Assembly: GCA_958352815.1 (NCBI GenBank)
Contig: CATWQA010000007.1
Coordinates: 1 to 64,000, forward strand
Length of the DNA stretch: 64,000 bases
Source of the DNA: an uncultured Eubacteriales bacterium
GTDB lineage: Bacteria; Bacillota; Clostridia; Monoglobales; Monoglobaceae
Direction: 5' to 3'
The notes under the pieces were generated by a model, which saw nothing but the letters and a program-made list of their open reading frames with translations, was not told the origin of the DNA and did not search any database. Numbering within the stretch: the stretch's first letter is position 1; every line of letters begins with the position of its first letter. Made by a program: the position numbers and the translations under genes. Below, piece by piece: positions 1 through 8,608 of this stretch.

Positions 1-54
1 AGCATCTGCCTTACAAGCAGAGGGTCATAGGTTCGAGCCCTATTGTTCCCACCA
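1..54 (+). tRNA. tRNA-Val (TAC), 3' part
   Basis: The gene is cut by the window start. The visible part is the end of the anticodon arm with loop CTTACAA (anticodon TAC), a variable region, the T-arm GGTTCGAGCC, the 3' acceptor strand and an encoded CCA at 52-54. It is the first visible member of a tandem tRNA cluster. Confidence 0.9.
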
Positions 55-58
55 ATTT

Positions 59-135
59 GGTCCGGTAGTTCAGTCGGTTAGAATGCCAGCCTGTCACGCT
101 GGAGGTCGTGGGTTCGAACCCCATCCGGATCGCCA
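59..135 (+). tRNA. tRNA-Asp (GTC)
   Basis: The acceptor strands GGTCCGG (59-65) and CCGGATC (125-131) pair with one G-T. The anticodon loop CTGTCAC gives anticodon GTC. The T-loop GGTTCGAACC is canonical and CCA is encoded at 133-135. It starts only 4 bases after the Val tRNA, so the two are co-transcribed. Confidence 0.95.
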
Positions 136-176
136 AACAACTTAATACTGTATTTTTTATGGTTTTAAGTTGTCTT

Positions 177-252
177 GCCTCTGTAGCTCAGTCGGTAGAG
201 CAGGGGACTGAAAATCCCCGTGTCGGTGGTTCGATTCCGCCCGGAGGCACCA
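177..252 (+). tRNA. tRNA-Phe (GAA)
   Basis: The acceptor GCCTCTG/CGGAGGC is intact, the D-arm reads GCTCAGTCGGTAGAGC, the anticodon loop is CTGAAAA (GAA) and the T-arm is GGTTCGATTCC. CCA is encoded at 250-252. It is part of the same tandem cluster. Confidence 0.95.
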
Positions 253-255
253 TTT

Positions 256-330
256 GCGGGAGTGGCTCAGTGGTAGAGCGTCACCTTGCCAAGGTGAACG
301 TCGCGAGTTCGAATCTCGTCTTCCGCTCCA
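256..330 (+). tRNA. tRNA-Gly (GCC)
   Basis: The acceptor GCGGGAG pairs with CTTCCGC through one G-T. The anticodon loop TTGCCAA gives GCC. CCA is encoded at 328-330. A Rho-independent hairpin follows at 334. Confidence 0.95.
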
Positions 331-333
331 TGT

Positions 334-366
334 GATAAAAGACGCATATTCTTGCGTCTTTTATCA
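334..366 (+). terminator. Terminator after tRNA-Gly
   Basis: A perfect 13-bp inverted repeat, GATAAAAGACGCA / TGCGTCTTTTATC, with a 6-base loop. The 3' arm carries the U-rich stretch. It probably ends the Val-Asp-Phe-Gly transcript, at least partly, before tRNA-Cys. Confidence 0.75.
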
Positions 367-391
367 TAATATATTAGTGACAATTAGATAC

Positions 392-466
392 GGCGCCATA
401 GCCAAGTGGTAAGGCAGAGCTCTGCAACAGCTTTATTCCCCAGTTCAAATCTGGGTGGCGCCTCCA
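392..466 (+). tRNA. tRNA-Cys (GCA)
   Basis: The acceptor GGCGCCA pairs with TGGCGCC. The anticodon loop CTGCAAC gives GCA. The T-arm is CAGTTCAAATCTG and CCA is encoded at 464-466. An antisense open frame (374-559) is an artefact of this tRNA. Confidence 0.93.
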
Positions 467-468
467 CG

Positions 469-515
469 TCGGAGTAAGCTTCGCTTGCTCCGATTTTTTT
501 ATATCAAAAAATCGG
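469..515 (+). terminator. Double hairpin terminator after tRNA-Cys
   Basis: The first hairpin, TCGGAGTAAGC / GCTTGCTCCGA (469-493), runs into a T-tract (494-500). That T-tract is itself the 5' arm of a second hairpin, CCGATTTTTT / AAAAAATCGG (490-515). A close relative of the first hairpin follows tRNA-Arg at 9903-9928, so the same terminator sequence is used twice in this window. Confidence 0.7.
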
Positions 516-529
516 TTGCCTGCTGCGCT

Positions 530-797
530 ACTCCTCCTTAGTCCCAAAAAGTCTGCCAACTTTTTGGGAGCCCTGTTTGGTATTGAGGGCTTTGCGACCT
601 TCCGATTTTTTCTTGCAGAAAAAATCAGTCACACCGCTTCGTCGTCTCTCCTTTTCCCAAAAAGTCTATCGACTTTTCGGGAGCCCTGATTGCGCTGCAT
701 TCAAAAAGCCCGCTTTTTAGGCGGGCTTTTTTCACGTGCTCCGTTGCTGCTCCTTTATCCCAAAAAGTCTAGTGACTTTTTGGGAGCCCTGTTTAGG
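530..797 (+). repeat. Threefold hairpin repeat (TCCCAAAAAGT family)
   Basis: Three hairpins of one family lie at 542-569, 655-682 and 758-785. Each has TCCCAAAAAGT(C) pairing with (G)ACTTTTTGGGA around a short variable loop, and each is followed by the direct sequence GCCCTG. The middle copy has one stem mismatch. A separate GC-rich terminator-like hairpin, AAAAAGCCCGC / GCGGGCTTTTT, lies between copies 2 and 3 at 703-732. I see no credible gene; short open frames here are just translations of the repeats. Confidence 0.8.
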
Positions 798-814
798 TTA
801 CGTACTTTACAACC

Positions 815-905
815 TTCCGTTTTTTTTATATCAAAAAATCGGTCGCCTACTGCGCTACTCCTCCTTGTTTCGCAAAAAGGCACGCTGCGCTACCACCTTT
901 TTGCG
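815..905 (+). repeat. Second copy of post-tRNA repeat plus hairpin
   Basis: 815-867 repeats 489-539 almost exactly: the T-rich hairpin arm, TATATCAAAAAATCGG, then the stretch ending TGCGCTACTCCTCCTT. It is followed by a 10-bp hairpin, CGCAAAAAGG / CCTTTTTGCG (871-905). This shows the whole 490-900 region is built from duplicated segments. Confidence 0.75.
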
Positions 906-935
906 AGTGTGCGCCTTTGGCGCAAAAGTAAATGT

Positions 936-1189
936 GTTGACATATTTGTAACTCTCTAATTCGTAGGGGCGCCCCTACTATAGTGTAAACACTAAAACTT
1001 TACTTTATACTATATCCATGTAATTTTATTTATATTTGATAATGTAAGCCCGGTTATAATTTTGCGAATGGGGTTTAGTTATACGTAATCGTTCAGGTTG
1101 TAGGGGGCGGCTTCCCAGACGCCCCGTAATTTTACTAATGGTCTAAAATAACATAAACGAGTTGACGTATTTGTAACTCTCTAATTCGT
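936..1189 (+). repeat. 29-bp direct repeat pair and GTAGGGG motifs
   Basis: A 29-base segment beginning GTTGAC and ending CTAATTCGT occurs at 936-964 and at 1161-1189 with a single difference. The first copy runs into the palindrome GTAGGGGCGCCCCTAC (964-979). Related GTAGGGGGCGG sequence lies near 1099-1125 and again at about 13455 and 13638. No gene is visible here. Confidence 0.75.
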
Positions 1190-1228
1190 GGTACCGTGTA
1201 ACACATAAAACTCTATTTAAACCTGTCG

Positions 1229-1430
1229 TTCGCCCGCCCTGCGCTCGGGGAGGTCGGGCTGTGACCCCACTTCTTTGAAGTGGGATGGCTCATATTATTC
1301 CAGTTTGCGCAAAGTAGGCAATGTCAATAATAAACCTAAGTTGGTGCAGATAGTGCGCAACAGGGTGGGCGACAGTCACACCAATGTGAGAATAAAATTG
1401 ACAGGGATTATGATTTAAATAAAATTTTAA
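1229..1430 (+). repeat. Dispersed structured repeat, copy A
   Basis: The core hairpin CCCACTTC-TTT-GAAGTGGG (1266-1284) is followed by a TATTATTCCAGTTT box and GTAGGCAATGTCAATAATAAACC. The right end is GCGCAACAGGGTGGGCG (1356-1372) then CACACCAATGTGA. The left flank CGCCCGCCCTGCGC (1231-1244) is an imperfect inverted copy of that right end. Homology to copy B continues through ACAGGGATTATG near 1400. Other copies are at 13742, 13475 and 61660. Confidence 0.85.
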
Positions 1431-1438
1431 ACCTATTT

Positions 1439-1486
1439 ATTTTGATAAAGTCTTTGGCGAGTATAAGCCTACGGTGCAGCCGTAGC
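1439..1486 (+). repeat. Terminal-type sequence ATTTTGATAAAG plus small hairpin
   Basis: 1439-1457 matches, with one change, the 18-bp inverted terminal sequence of the element at 61625-61812; another match is at 32470. A small hairpin, CTACGG / CCGTAG, follows at 1470-1485. No coding sequence is apparent. Confidence 0.5.
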
Positions 1487-1550
1487 GGACAATTATGTTT
1501 TATAATATGATATTTTTTTAAACACTGTTTTAAAAATGGCAGCTTCTGTA

Positions 1551-1578
1551 TTGACAAATTTCTAAAATTTGGTACAAT
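1551..1578 (+). promoter_or_regulatory. Sigma-A promoter of the C26 peptidase gene
   Basis: TTGACA (1551-1556) and TACAAT (1573-1578) with a 16-base spacer, ending 26 bases before the GTG start at 1605. Confidence 0.75.
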
Positions 1579-1604
1579 ATGAAAATATAGGCAGGTGATA
1601 TATA

Positions 1605-2324
1605 GTGTACATAAACAGTAAATTCGGACCGATTATAGGGGTTATGCCGCTGGTTGATTATGAAAGAGACAGCTATTGGCTTGTGCCCGGGTATATGAAC
1701 GGAATAATTGAAGCGGGCGGAACGCCGATAATGCTACCATTGACCGATAATAAAAATATGCTCAATCAAATAGCGGATATGTGCGACGGCTTTTTGTTTA
1801 CGGGAGGACACGACTTATCGCCGTCCCTGTATAATGAAGAAATAATGCCTCAATGCGGCCAATGTTCACCTGAACGAGACGCAATGGAGGTTTACCTGTT
1901 AAGGCGGATTATAGAGCTTAATAAGGCAGCTCTCGGCATATGCAGGGGTATTCAGATATTAAATGTTGTGCTTGGGGGTACGCTCTATCAGGATTTACCC
2001 ACTCAGTGGAATTCTGATATTTGCCATAGGCAGCAGCCTCCCTACGATAAGCCCATTCATCAGGTTGACATAACAGACAACACGCCCCTTCATAGGGTTC
2101 TCGGCAAAGATAATATTGCCGTCAATAGCTATCATCATCAGGGAATTAAAAAGCTGTCGCCGGAGCTTTTGCCTATGGCTAAGGCTGCGGATGGTTTGAT
2201 TGAAGCCGTGTATAAGCCTGACAAAAAATTTGTGTGGGCTGTTCAGTGGCACCCGGAGTTTTCATATAAAGACGATGAGAACAGTAAGAAAATCTTTTCC
2301 GAGCTGGTAAATCAAGCAAAATAA
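1605..2324 (+). CDS. Gamma-glutamyl-gamma-aminobutyrate hydrolase-like (peptidase C26)
   Basis: A 239-residue class I glutamine amidotransferase-like hydrolase of the PuuD/C26 type, predicted to cleave gamma-glutamyl amide bonds in the cytoplasm. The nucleophile is Cys113 in LGICRGIQ, and the His-Glu pair is His216/Glu218 in QWHPEF. The fold is complete and of normal length. The start is GTG, supported by GCAGGTGA about 7 bases upstream and a good promoter. It is monocistronic, with its own terminator, and faces the convergent GH3 gene. The natural substrate cannot be told from sequence: no polyamine or putrescine genes are nearby. Confidence 0.85.
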   Translation: MYINSKFGPIIGVMPLVDYERDSYWLVPGYMNGIIEAGGTPIMLPLTDNKNMLNQIADMCDGFLFTGGHDLSPSLYNEEIMPQCGQCSPERDAMEVYLLRRIIELNKAALGICRGIQILNVVLGGTLYQDLPTQWNSDICHRQQPPYDKPIHQVDITDNTPLHRVLGKDNIAVNSYHHQGIKKLSPELLPMAKAADGLIEAVYKPDKKFVWAVQWHPEFSYKDDENSKKIFSELVNQAK

Positions 2325-2325
2325 A

Positions 2326-2360
2326 ATTACAGTGGGGTAGAACCCACTGTAATTTTTTTG
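2326..2360 (+). terminator. Terminator between C26 peptidase and GH3
   Basis: An 11-bp stem, ATTACAGTGGG / CCCACTGTAAT (2326-2336 / 2343-2353), followed by seven T. It ends the C26 peptidase transcript and could also act on the convergent GH3 transcript. Confidence 0.85.
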
Positions 2361-2391
2361 GGCAAAGCCCTAATTTAATTGGGAAGAAAAT

Positions 2392-5300
2392 TTAATTAAT
2401 TTGCATAATCTCATCGATACTGCCAAGATTATAGATGTTTGTATAACCCATTTCTTTGGCTGTTTCAACCGCTTGGGCTGCACGTGCGCCTGACTTACAG
2501 TATACTATGATGGTTTGGTCTGTAGGCACAGTTTCAAGCCATGTAGTAAACTCATCTACAGGAACGTTTATTGAACCGCTGTAGCTATATTCCGCAAATT
2601 CCTCGGCGCTTCTGACGTCAACAAGTATTGCGCCCTCTGCCGCAAGCTCAAGAGCGGCCTCGCCCTTAATATTTTCCTGTCTGGCATCTGCTAAACTGAT
2701 TTCCGCAGCTTCGCCGTTAGCGCCTGTAAGGAGCAGTATGTCACCGTCGCATTCGATTTCCGCAATATCAAAGTCGCATACAGTTTTTGCCGTGCTGCAC
2801 TTTGAGCAAGAGGTCATCGTAACAAGAACTCCGCCGTCACAGCCTGCATAAAGCTGGTCGTTTGCCGTAACTATATCGTTTATAACAAGTTCGTCGGGAA
2901 CCCCGGGATCCTTTTCTGCGAAAATATCCGGGGTCACATTGCTCCAAACCGTTCCCATTGCGCTGGTGAGGATTGAAGTAGCTCCGTTTTCGTTTTCCTG
3001 AGCCAGAGCTGTCAGCATATCCTTCCAGACTATCAGCTTTTTAAATGTCATGCTTTCGCCGTAATTTTCGCTGAAGCTGATTTCCGAAACTGTACCGTCA
3101 TACTTATTTTCGGTAGCAATCATATCGCCTGTAACAGTTACTTTTGTAGAAGTGTTTTCAGCAGTCAGGCTGTCCTCCGCGGCGGGGAGGGAGGAGGTGG
3201 TTGCCCCTCCCAGGTTGTACTTCAAGGAAATGTAGTCCAGGTTGCCGCAATACTTGCCGTCTGTGTTCAGCTTGACAAACAATCCTCTGTTACCCGTAAA
3301 GCCTGAATTAACAGCAAATATATGCTCTATATAGTTGTCCCAGCCCTTGTCACTGATAAGAGTTGTAGAGCCCAGACGGTTTTCCGAGGTCAGAAGCTGC
3401 TCAATGGTTGACTTGCTTGCGTTCTGAACGTCAATACCCGTTGTGTCTGCGGCATAGAATGTTGCTGTAGCTGTTCCCGCATCGTTACGGATTGCCGCCT
3501 TCAGTTCGAGAACCAGCATGTCGTCCATCAATCTTTCGCCAAAGTAGAATATATCTCCGTCTCTGGTATTTTCAATTATTTTACCGCCGCTTGCGCTTGT
3601 GTTATCTGCTGAATTTGCAGATGAAGCCCATGATTTGGTATAATCCTCAAACTCTACAGTCTGCACAAAATCTGTATCAGGCACAGGAGCTTGGGTTGGC
3701 GTGGGCGTAGGCTCGGGAGTAGCTGTAGGATTTGTTTCAATTACGGATTTATCCGCTTCAAACAGCACTCCGTACAAGGTCTTGTTGGAGCCGCCTCCGT
3801 ATACGTAAACGGGGACACCGCCTTTTACGTTGGCTTGAACAATTGAAAGATTACCGTCGCCGTATTTTTGGACAGTTTTTCCATCCTGTTCTATAACCAT
3901 ATATCTATCAGAGCTTGCTTTGAATATTGCTGTAACAACGCCGTCCGTGTCAGGAGTAAAGAATACCTTACGCGCTGCCGTGTCGCCCTTTCCGCCTTTA
4001 AGGCTTCTGGTAAAGGTGTAGGTTCTACCGTTGTAGGTATAGCTTCCGCCCTTGTCGGTGTTCCAGCCGCCGTAGCCGTCCATTCCCAGACCGCTTGAAA
4101 GGTAGGTTCCTTCCGCACTGTCAAAGAATGAGTCAAATATCGGGTCGCTGAAGTTATATACTGTCAGTTCCTTAACGGCAGGCTCGCTATAGGTGATGGT
4201 TGTTGCCTTTTCCAAAGGCTTCATATTCGCCAGGCTTTCCCAAGTGAACACGCTGACTTTATCTCCGTTTGCAAAGCCTTCTATGGTGTATTCGCCGGAG
4301 GCGTTCAGCTCCTGAATATTCTGATTTTTAAGAGCCCCGTTTTCATCATATGCAGCCGTTAATAATACGCCGGAGGTCTGAGGAGTGGTTATCTTAATTT
4401 TTCCGCCGCTTAGCGACTGAACATCGGTGCTGCCGGTTATGTAGTTCAGCTTCATATAGTCCAGATTTGCTTTGTTTGTCTGAACATATATTGTGCCGCA
4501 GCCGTTTTCGTCAAGGGTGAGCTTGCTGAGCTGATTTCTGTCAACAACTGCAGTAACCTCTGCCCAGTTAGTCCATGAGCCTGTCTTGGGAGCTGTTGCG
4601 GTTGCAACTATCCAGTCGGTGTTGGGCAGGAGGGATACGTTAATTTTAGCCTCTGCATCCTTTTGAGAAACTCTAAAGGTGATGTCGGTCAGCTTATCCA
4701 GCTTAACGCCGTCAAATCGCAGCCAATAGCTGTTTGTGCTTCCTGCGTTAAGACCGCCGCTTGCGCCGTCCTTTGCATCGCTTAGGTTTGCACCGTCGCC
4801 GTCATCTGCGCTTTCACCCTCAATTTGCAGGTTTGCGTATACCGTAATGCTGCCGTACTTTTGGTTGGGATAGTCGCTTGCTGTAATCTTATAGGTTCCG
4901 TTTTCGTAGATTGTCAGCTTTCCGCTGTTCATATCTATCTCAGGAGCCGTTCTGCCTGAATCGTCCAGACGCTCAACCGTCCAGATAAGGCTGCCGCTGA
5001 CAGGGCTGCCGTCGTTTGTTGCCTGCATATCGATTACGGCAGGATTATCCTTTGTGATTGTGCCGCTGATTGTTGTTTCGGTTGCAGTGTATATGCCTAT
5101 TCCGTTTGCTGAATAGTCGATAACGCCGTCTGAAATAACATTCGGGTTCACTGCGCTTACTTCATATTGCTCAGTCAGCTCAATTTTAGGTATGGAATAT
5201 ATTTCCTCAATAGCCGCTTTCAGCGTGAGAGGTATGTTTTCTTCAAGAAGTTCGTTTTCAATAAAGGTGCGGGTCTCTGTATATATTCCGTTGAGTAGCT

Positions 5301-8300
5301 GCCAGTTTTCAACAGTGTACGCAACTTCGGGGCAGCTGTTATATGCCTCGTCAAGCTGTTTTAAGTATTCAGCTGTTTTCTCTGCCGAAATTCTCTCCTT
5401 GGTCTGGGTTACAACCGGGAAAGAAGCAGAGGAAGAAGAACCGTCAGCCTTTGTTGCGGTAACAGTAATTGTTGCTGTGCCCTCTTTTGTTCCTGCCTTA
5501 ACAAGACCGTTGTCAATTATTGCAACGTCAGTGTCGGAGCTGCTGTATGAAAGGGTTATGCCGTCGTTTGCAAAGTCTGTTACAAGTCTGTCGTTCTTAA
5601 GAGCCACGCTTACGCCTGGGTCGATTGAGTTTGCGGGAGCATTTTCCAGAGCTCCGCTTGCGTCCTTGGCGATGTAGAGCTTAATTCCCGAGGGAACGGC
5701 AGCAACATTCTTTATGGTCTCCGCAATAGTTCCGCTGACGTCAAATGTTGCTGTGAGTCCCTCTGTATCGGCAGAGCTTGCGCCGACTCTTACGGTATAT
5801 GTTCCGTTTACAACGTAGTTTGCCTGAGCCGCCTCGTCAAAGAAGCACACATCTGAAACATCCAATTTGAATGAAACTGTCTTTGTCTCGCCGGGGTTTA
5901 ATTCAACTCTCTCAAAGCCCTTAAGCTGCTTTAAGGGCAGCTTCTTGCCGTCTGCTCCGGGAACCGAAACATAGAGCTGAGCAACCTCTGCGCCCGCAAC
6001 AGAACCTGTGTTTTTAACGTCGGCTGTGATTGTAACGGTGTCGTTTGCATCAACCGCCGACTTATCAACCTTAATGTTTGAATACTCATAGGTTGAATAG
6101 CTTGTGCCGTAGCCAAAGGGGTATATGGGAGTTCCCGTGTAATACTGATAGGTTCTTCCCGGATACTCGGCGGTGGGGTTGTTAATGTCCTGAGAGAGTT
6201 CGTAGTTTGTGAAGTTATAGTCTATGCCGTCAATCTTTTGTCTTGCAGAGCCTATAGGCATTTTTTCCAAATCCTCAGCGGAATACCAGGTGGTAGAAAG
6301 CTTACCTGAGGGATTAACCGCACCGATTAGGATTTTGCCCAAAGCACGACCTTGAGTCTGACCGTTATAGGATGTCCAGAGCATTGCTGCGCACTTGTCC
6401 TTAAAGCCCTCAACGTTTACCTGACCGACAGTCTGGAGCACAACAATCGTCTTATCGGGATAAGCGTCACAGATTTGCTGCACGTGAGACTGAGATGAGG
6501 GCAGGTCGATAGAAGCTCTGTCGTTGGACTCGCTGGAATCCGCTTCTGTTGTACCGCCGTAGGCTATAATATAGTCCGCCTTGTCAAGAGCGGTTTTGTA
6601 GTTTTCAACAGAGAACTCTGCGTTGGCGCTGACTGTGATATACATATTTGCAACTCCGTTATATCCGCCGGTTGCGCCGTTATACACTGCCGTATTGGTT
6701 GTGTAGTCGCTTGAGCCTGAAGTTACTGCAATAGGCACGTTGGCAGTATTTTGCGAAGCGCTGTTGTAGCCTATTTCTATGGTAACATTGGGCATTCCCG
6801 GGAGAGAAGCCGCTTCAATTTGTATATCGGTTACATCACTAAAGTCAACATCCGGGATAATTGCCAGTCCTGACTTGGTAACGTCTGTCAGTGTTCCGTC
6901 GCTCTTTGTCATGCCGATTACGCTTGTTGCCTTTGACAGATCAAGGGTTGTTGACTTGCCAGTGCTCTTAACAAGAGATATGCTCTTTATGTTGAGCAGA
7001 GGAGTGCTGTCGTTCACGTTTCCGATCAGTTCAACGTTTGCGTTCGGATTAATCGACTGAACCTGCTCTGTTATTCCGTCAAGAGGTGTTACGAGTTCAG
7101 ATTTCATCTGATCCATATCAGCCGAGTAGTCGCCGAGGACAACCTCGTTTGCATGGTCGCCCACGATTGCAATATTGGTAACGTCGCTTTTGAGGGGGAG
7201 AGTGTCGTTATTGTTCTCAAGAAGAACCCATGACTTTTCAGCCGCCTCTTCAGCTTTTGCAACATGCTCGTCTGATTCAATAACGCTGGATTTTATGTCC
7301 TGATAGGTTGCTCCGTCGTCAAATTCACCGGTTTTCATGCGCTGGAGGAACAGTTCATATACGGCAATGTCCAACAGGTCCTCGCTGATGTAGCCTTGCT
7401 GTACGGCGTTTGCTGTCTGAGCTGTGCCCGAGCCGCCGCTGTTACAGTCAAGGCTGGAGCCTGCCTGGTAAGCCTTTGCTACCGTCATAGGCGCCGTAAT
7501 ATTTTCAAGAGCCTCATCGGGATAAAGTTTCTGTCTTATAGCCTGAACACCGTACAGGTTATCCCATGCGCCGCAGTCGCCCACAACAAATCCGCCGAAG
7601 CCGTATGTACGTCTGAGCAAATCTGTGAGCAGATAGGAGTTTGCGCTTGAAGCAACATAGTCAATCTTCTGACCGCTCATTGAGGTGAGAAGCTCGTTAT
7701 TTCTGTAAACAGTCGTTCCGTTATATGAGCTCATAACTGCTGCGGGGGCATATTCTTCAATAATATTCTGGAATGCCTTTGAGTAGTAATCGCGCATGGT
7801 ACTCTCGTTCATAATAGAAGTACCTCTCTGACGCTCGCCTTCGCAGTTGTTGGCAGCATAGTGCTTCAGGGTCGTCATAGTTTTCAGGTACTTTTCGTCT
7901 GTGCCCTGCATACCCTCAACAGCCTTACCGCCGATTTCAGAGGTGAGGTATGGATCCTCGCCGTATGTCTCCTCGTTTCTGCCCCAGCGGGGATCGCGGG
8001 CCATGTTAATGGTGGGGTTCCAATAGTTCAGATCATATCGGTTGTTTTTACCTCTTGCCTCCGTTGAGGTAATATCCATTACCTCAAACATAAGCTGTCT
8101 GTCCCAAGTGTTGGACATGGCAAGGCTCACGGGGAAGCTGGTTGCTCCGCCCTGTCTGGCAACGCCGTGAATTCCCTCGCGCCAGTAGTAGTAGGAATGA
8201 ACCCCGAGCCTGCTTATTGCGGGAGCAGTCTTTGCTCCGGTTTGAGCAGCCTTTTCTTCCAGGGTCATGCGTGCCACCAGGTCTGCCGCTCTTTCCTCAA

Positions 8301-8493
8301 AGGAAAGGGAAGTGTCCTGGTATGGATACGTTGCTGCGGTTTCCACCGTATCCGTGCTTACTTCCGATAGGGTTACAGTTTGTGTATCAGCTTCGACTGT
8401 CGGTTCCGTGCTTGTTTGGGCAGCCGATACGGGCAGAGCGGTCATAAGCATTACCGCCGCTGTCGCTGCTGATAAGATTTTTCGTAAACTCAT
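2392..8493 (-). CDS. Secreted multidomain GH3 glycosidase with C-terminal rhodanese
   Basis: This is a 2033-residue exported enzyme. Residues 1-25 are a signal peptide. The GH3 N-terminal barrel spans about 55-400 and is of the beta-xylosidase/beta-glucosidase type: RDPRWGRNEETYGEDP, KHYAAN, and nucleophile Asp306 in VVGDCGAWDN. The GH3 C-terminal domain (about 415-495 and 625-795) carries the probable acid/base Glu655 (ESNDR) and is split by a CBM-like insert. Then follow a Fn3-like domain (805-920), an Ig-like domain, a helical stretch, CBM-like modules, a Pro/Thr linker (about 1586-1608), a CBM6-like domain (1609-1764), a propeller-blade-like region with C1896xxC1899, and a rhodanese domain (1944-2033) with active-site Cys1999 in YCKSGARA. 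I chose the ATG at 8493 because AGGAGGT precedes it and the signal peptide begins there; an in-frame extension to 8583 lacks both. Confidence 0.88.
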   Translation of the reverse strand: MSLRKILSAATAAVMLMTALPVSAAQTSTEPTVEADTQTVTLSEVSTDTVETAATYPYQDTSLSFEERAADLVARMTLEEKAAQTGAKTAPAISRLGVHSYYYWREGIHGVARQGGATSFPVSLAMSNTWDRQLMFEVMDITSTEARGKNNRYDLNYWNPTINMARDPRWGRNEETYGEDPYLTSEIGGKAVEGMQGTDEKYLKTMTTLKHYAANNCEGERQRGTSIMNESTMRDYYSKAFQNIIEEYAPAAVMSSYNGTTVYRNNELLTSMSGQKIDYVASSANSYLLTDLLRRTYGFGGFVVGDCGAWDNLYGVQAIRQKLYPDEALENITAPMTVAKAYQAGSSLDCNSGGSGTAQTANAVQQGYISEDLLDIAVYELFLQRMKTGEFDDGATYQDIKSSVIESDEHVAKAEEAAEKSWVLLENNNDTLPLKSDVTNIAIVGDHANEVVLGDYSADMDQMKSELVTPLDGITEQVQSINPNANVELIGNVNDSTPLLNIKSISLVKSTGKSTTLDLSKATSVIGMTKSDGTLTDVTKSGLAIIPDVDFSDVTDIQIEAASLPGMPNVTIEIGYNSASQNTANVPIAVTSGSSDYTTNTAVYNGATGGYNGVANMYITVSANAEFSVENYKTALDKADYIIAYGGTTEADSSESNDRASIDLPSSQSHVQQICDAYPDKTIVVLQTVGQVNVEGFKDKCAAMLWTSYNGQTQGRALGKILIGAVNPSGKLSTTWYSAEDLEKMPIGSARQKIDGIDYNFTNYELSQDINNPTAEYPGRTYQYYTGTPIYPFGYGTSYSTYEYSNIKVDKSAVDANDTVTITADVKNTGSVAGAEVAQLYVSVPGADGKKLPLKQLKGFERVELNPGETKTVSFKLDVSDVCFFDEAAQANYVVNGTYTVRVGASSADTEGLTATFDVSGTIAETIKNVAAVPSGIKLYIAKDASGALENAPANSIDPGVSVALKNDRLVTDFANDGITLSYSSSDTDVAIIDNGLVKAGTKEGTATITVTATKADGSSSSASFPVVTQTKERISAEKTAEYLKQLDEAYNSCPEVAYTVENWQLLNGIYTETRTFIENELLEENIPLTLKAAIEEIYSIPKIELTEQYEVSAVNPNVISDGVIDYSANGIGIYTATETTISGTITKDNPAVIDMQATNDGSPVSGSLIWTVERLDDSGRTAPEIDMNSGKLTIYENGTYKITASDYPNQKYGSITVYANLQIEGESADDGDGANLSDAKDGASGGLNAGSTNSYWLRFDGVKLDKLTDITFRVSQKDAEAKINVSLLPNTDWIVATATAPKTGSWTNWAEVTAVVDRNQLSKLTLDENGCGTIYVQTNKANLDYMKLNYITGSTDVQSLSGGKIKITTPQTSGVLLTAAYDENGALKNQNIQELNASGEYTIEGFANGDKVSVFTWESLANMKPLEKATTITYSEPAVKELTVYNFSDPIFDSFFDSAEGTYLSSGLGMDGYGGWNTDKGGSYTYNGRTYTFTRSLKGGKGDTAARKVFFTPDTDGVVTAIFKASSDRYMVIEQDGKTVQKYGDGNLSIVQANVKGGVPVYVYGGGSNKTLYGVLFEADKSVIETNPTATPEPTPTPTQAPVPDTDFVQTVEFEDYTKSWASSANSADNTSASGGKIIENTRDGDIFYFGERLMDDMLVLELKAAIRNDAGTATATFYAADTTGIDVQNASKSTIEQLLTSENRLGSTTLISDKGWDNYIEHIFAVNSGFTGNRGLFVKLNTDGKYCGNLDYISLKYNLGGATTSSLPAAEDSLTAENTSTKVTVTGDMIATENKYDGTVSEISFSENYGESMTFKKLIVWKDMLTALAQENENGATSILTSAMGTVWSNVTPDIFAEKDPGVPDELVINDIVTANDQLYAGCDGGVLVTMTSCSKCSTAKTVCDFDIAEIECDGDILLLTGANGEAAEISLADARQENIKGEAALELAAEGAILVDVRSAEEFAEYSYSGSINVPVDEFTTWLETVPTDQTIIVYCKSGARAAQAVETAKEMGYTNIYNLGSIDEIMQIN

Positions 8494-8524
8494 TGTAATA
8501 CCTCCTAAAATAAAATTTCTATAC

Positions 8525-8553
8525 TTGAAATATATCACTTTTTGCTGTATAAT
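8525..8553 (+). promoter_or_regulatory. Promoter of the AraC-type regulator
   Basis: TTGAAA (8525-8530) and TATAAT (8548-8553) with a 17-base spacer. It lies in the 115-bp region shared with the divergent GH3 gene, so the regulator's own binding site may be here too, although I see no clear inverted or direct repeat. Confidence 0.7.
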
Positions 8554-8608
8554 TAAAGTCACAATGTATCTAATGTTGGACAAAATGTTGTCAGATTGGA
8601 GTTATACT

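Noticed and set aside
374..559. Minus-strand open frame over tRNA-Cys
   Set aside because: It is antisense to a complete tRNA gene and its terminator; such frames are a well-known annotation artefact.
690..959. Two overlapping plus-strand open frames in the post-tRNA region
   Set aside because: They are translations of repeated hairpins, with no ribosome binding site and no domain-like composition.
5192..5677. 161-codon open frame antisense to the GH3 gene
   Set aside because: It lies wholly inside a well-supported gene on the other strand and has no start signals; the GH3 frame is rich in such shadows.
8494..8583. In-frame N-terminal extension of the GH3 protein
   Set aside because: The internal ATG at 8493 has AGGAGGT and begins a clean signal peptide; the extension would bury it.
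8267..8608. Upstream extension of the AraC regulator
   Set aside because: It would overlap the divergent GH3 gene by more than 200 bases and precede the mapped-looking promoter; GGAG before 8609 is convincing.
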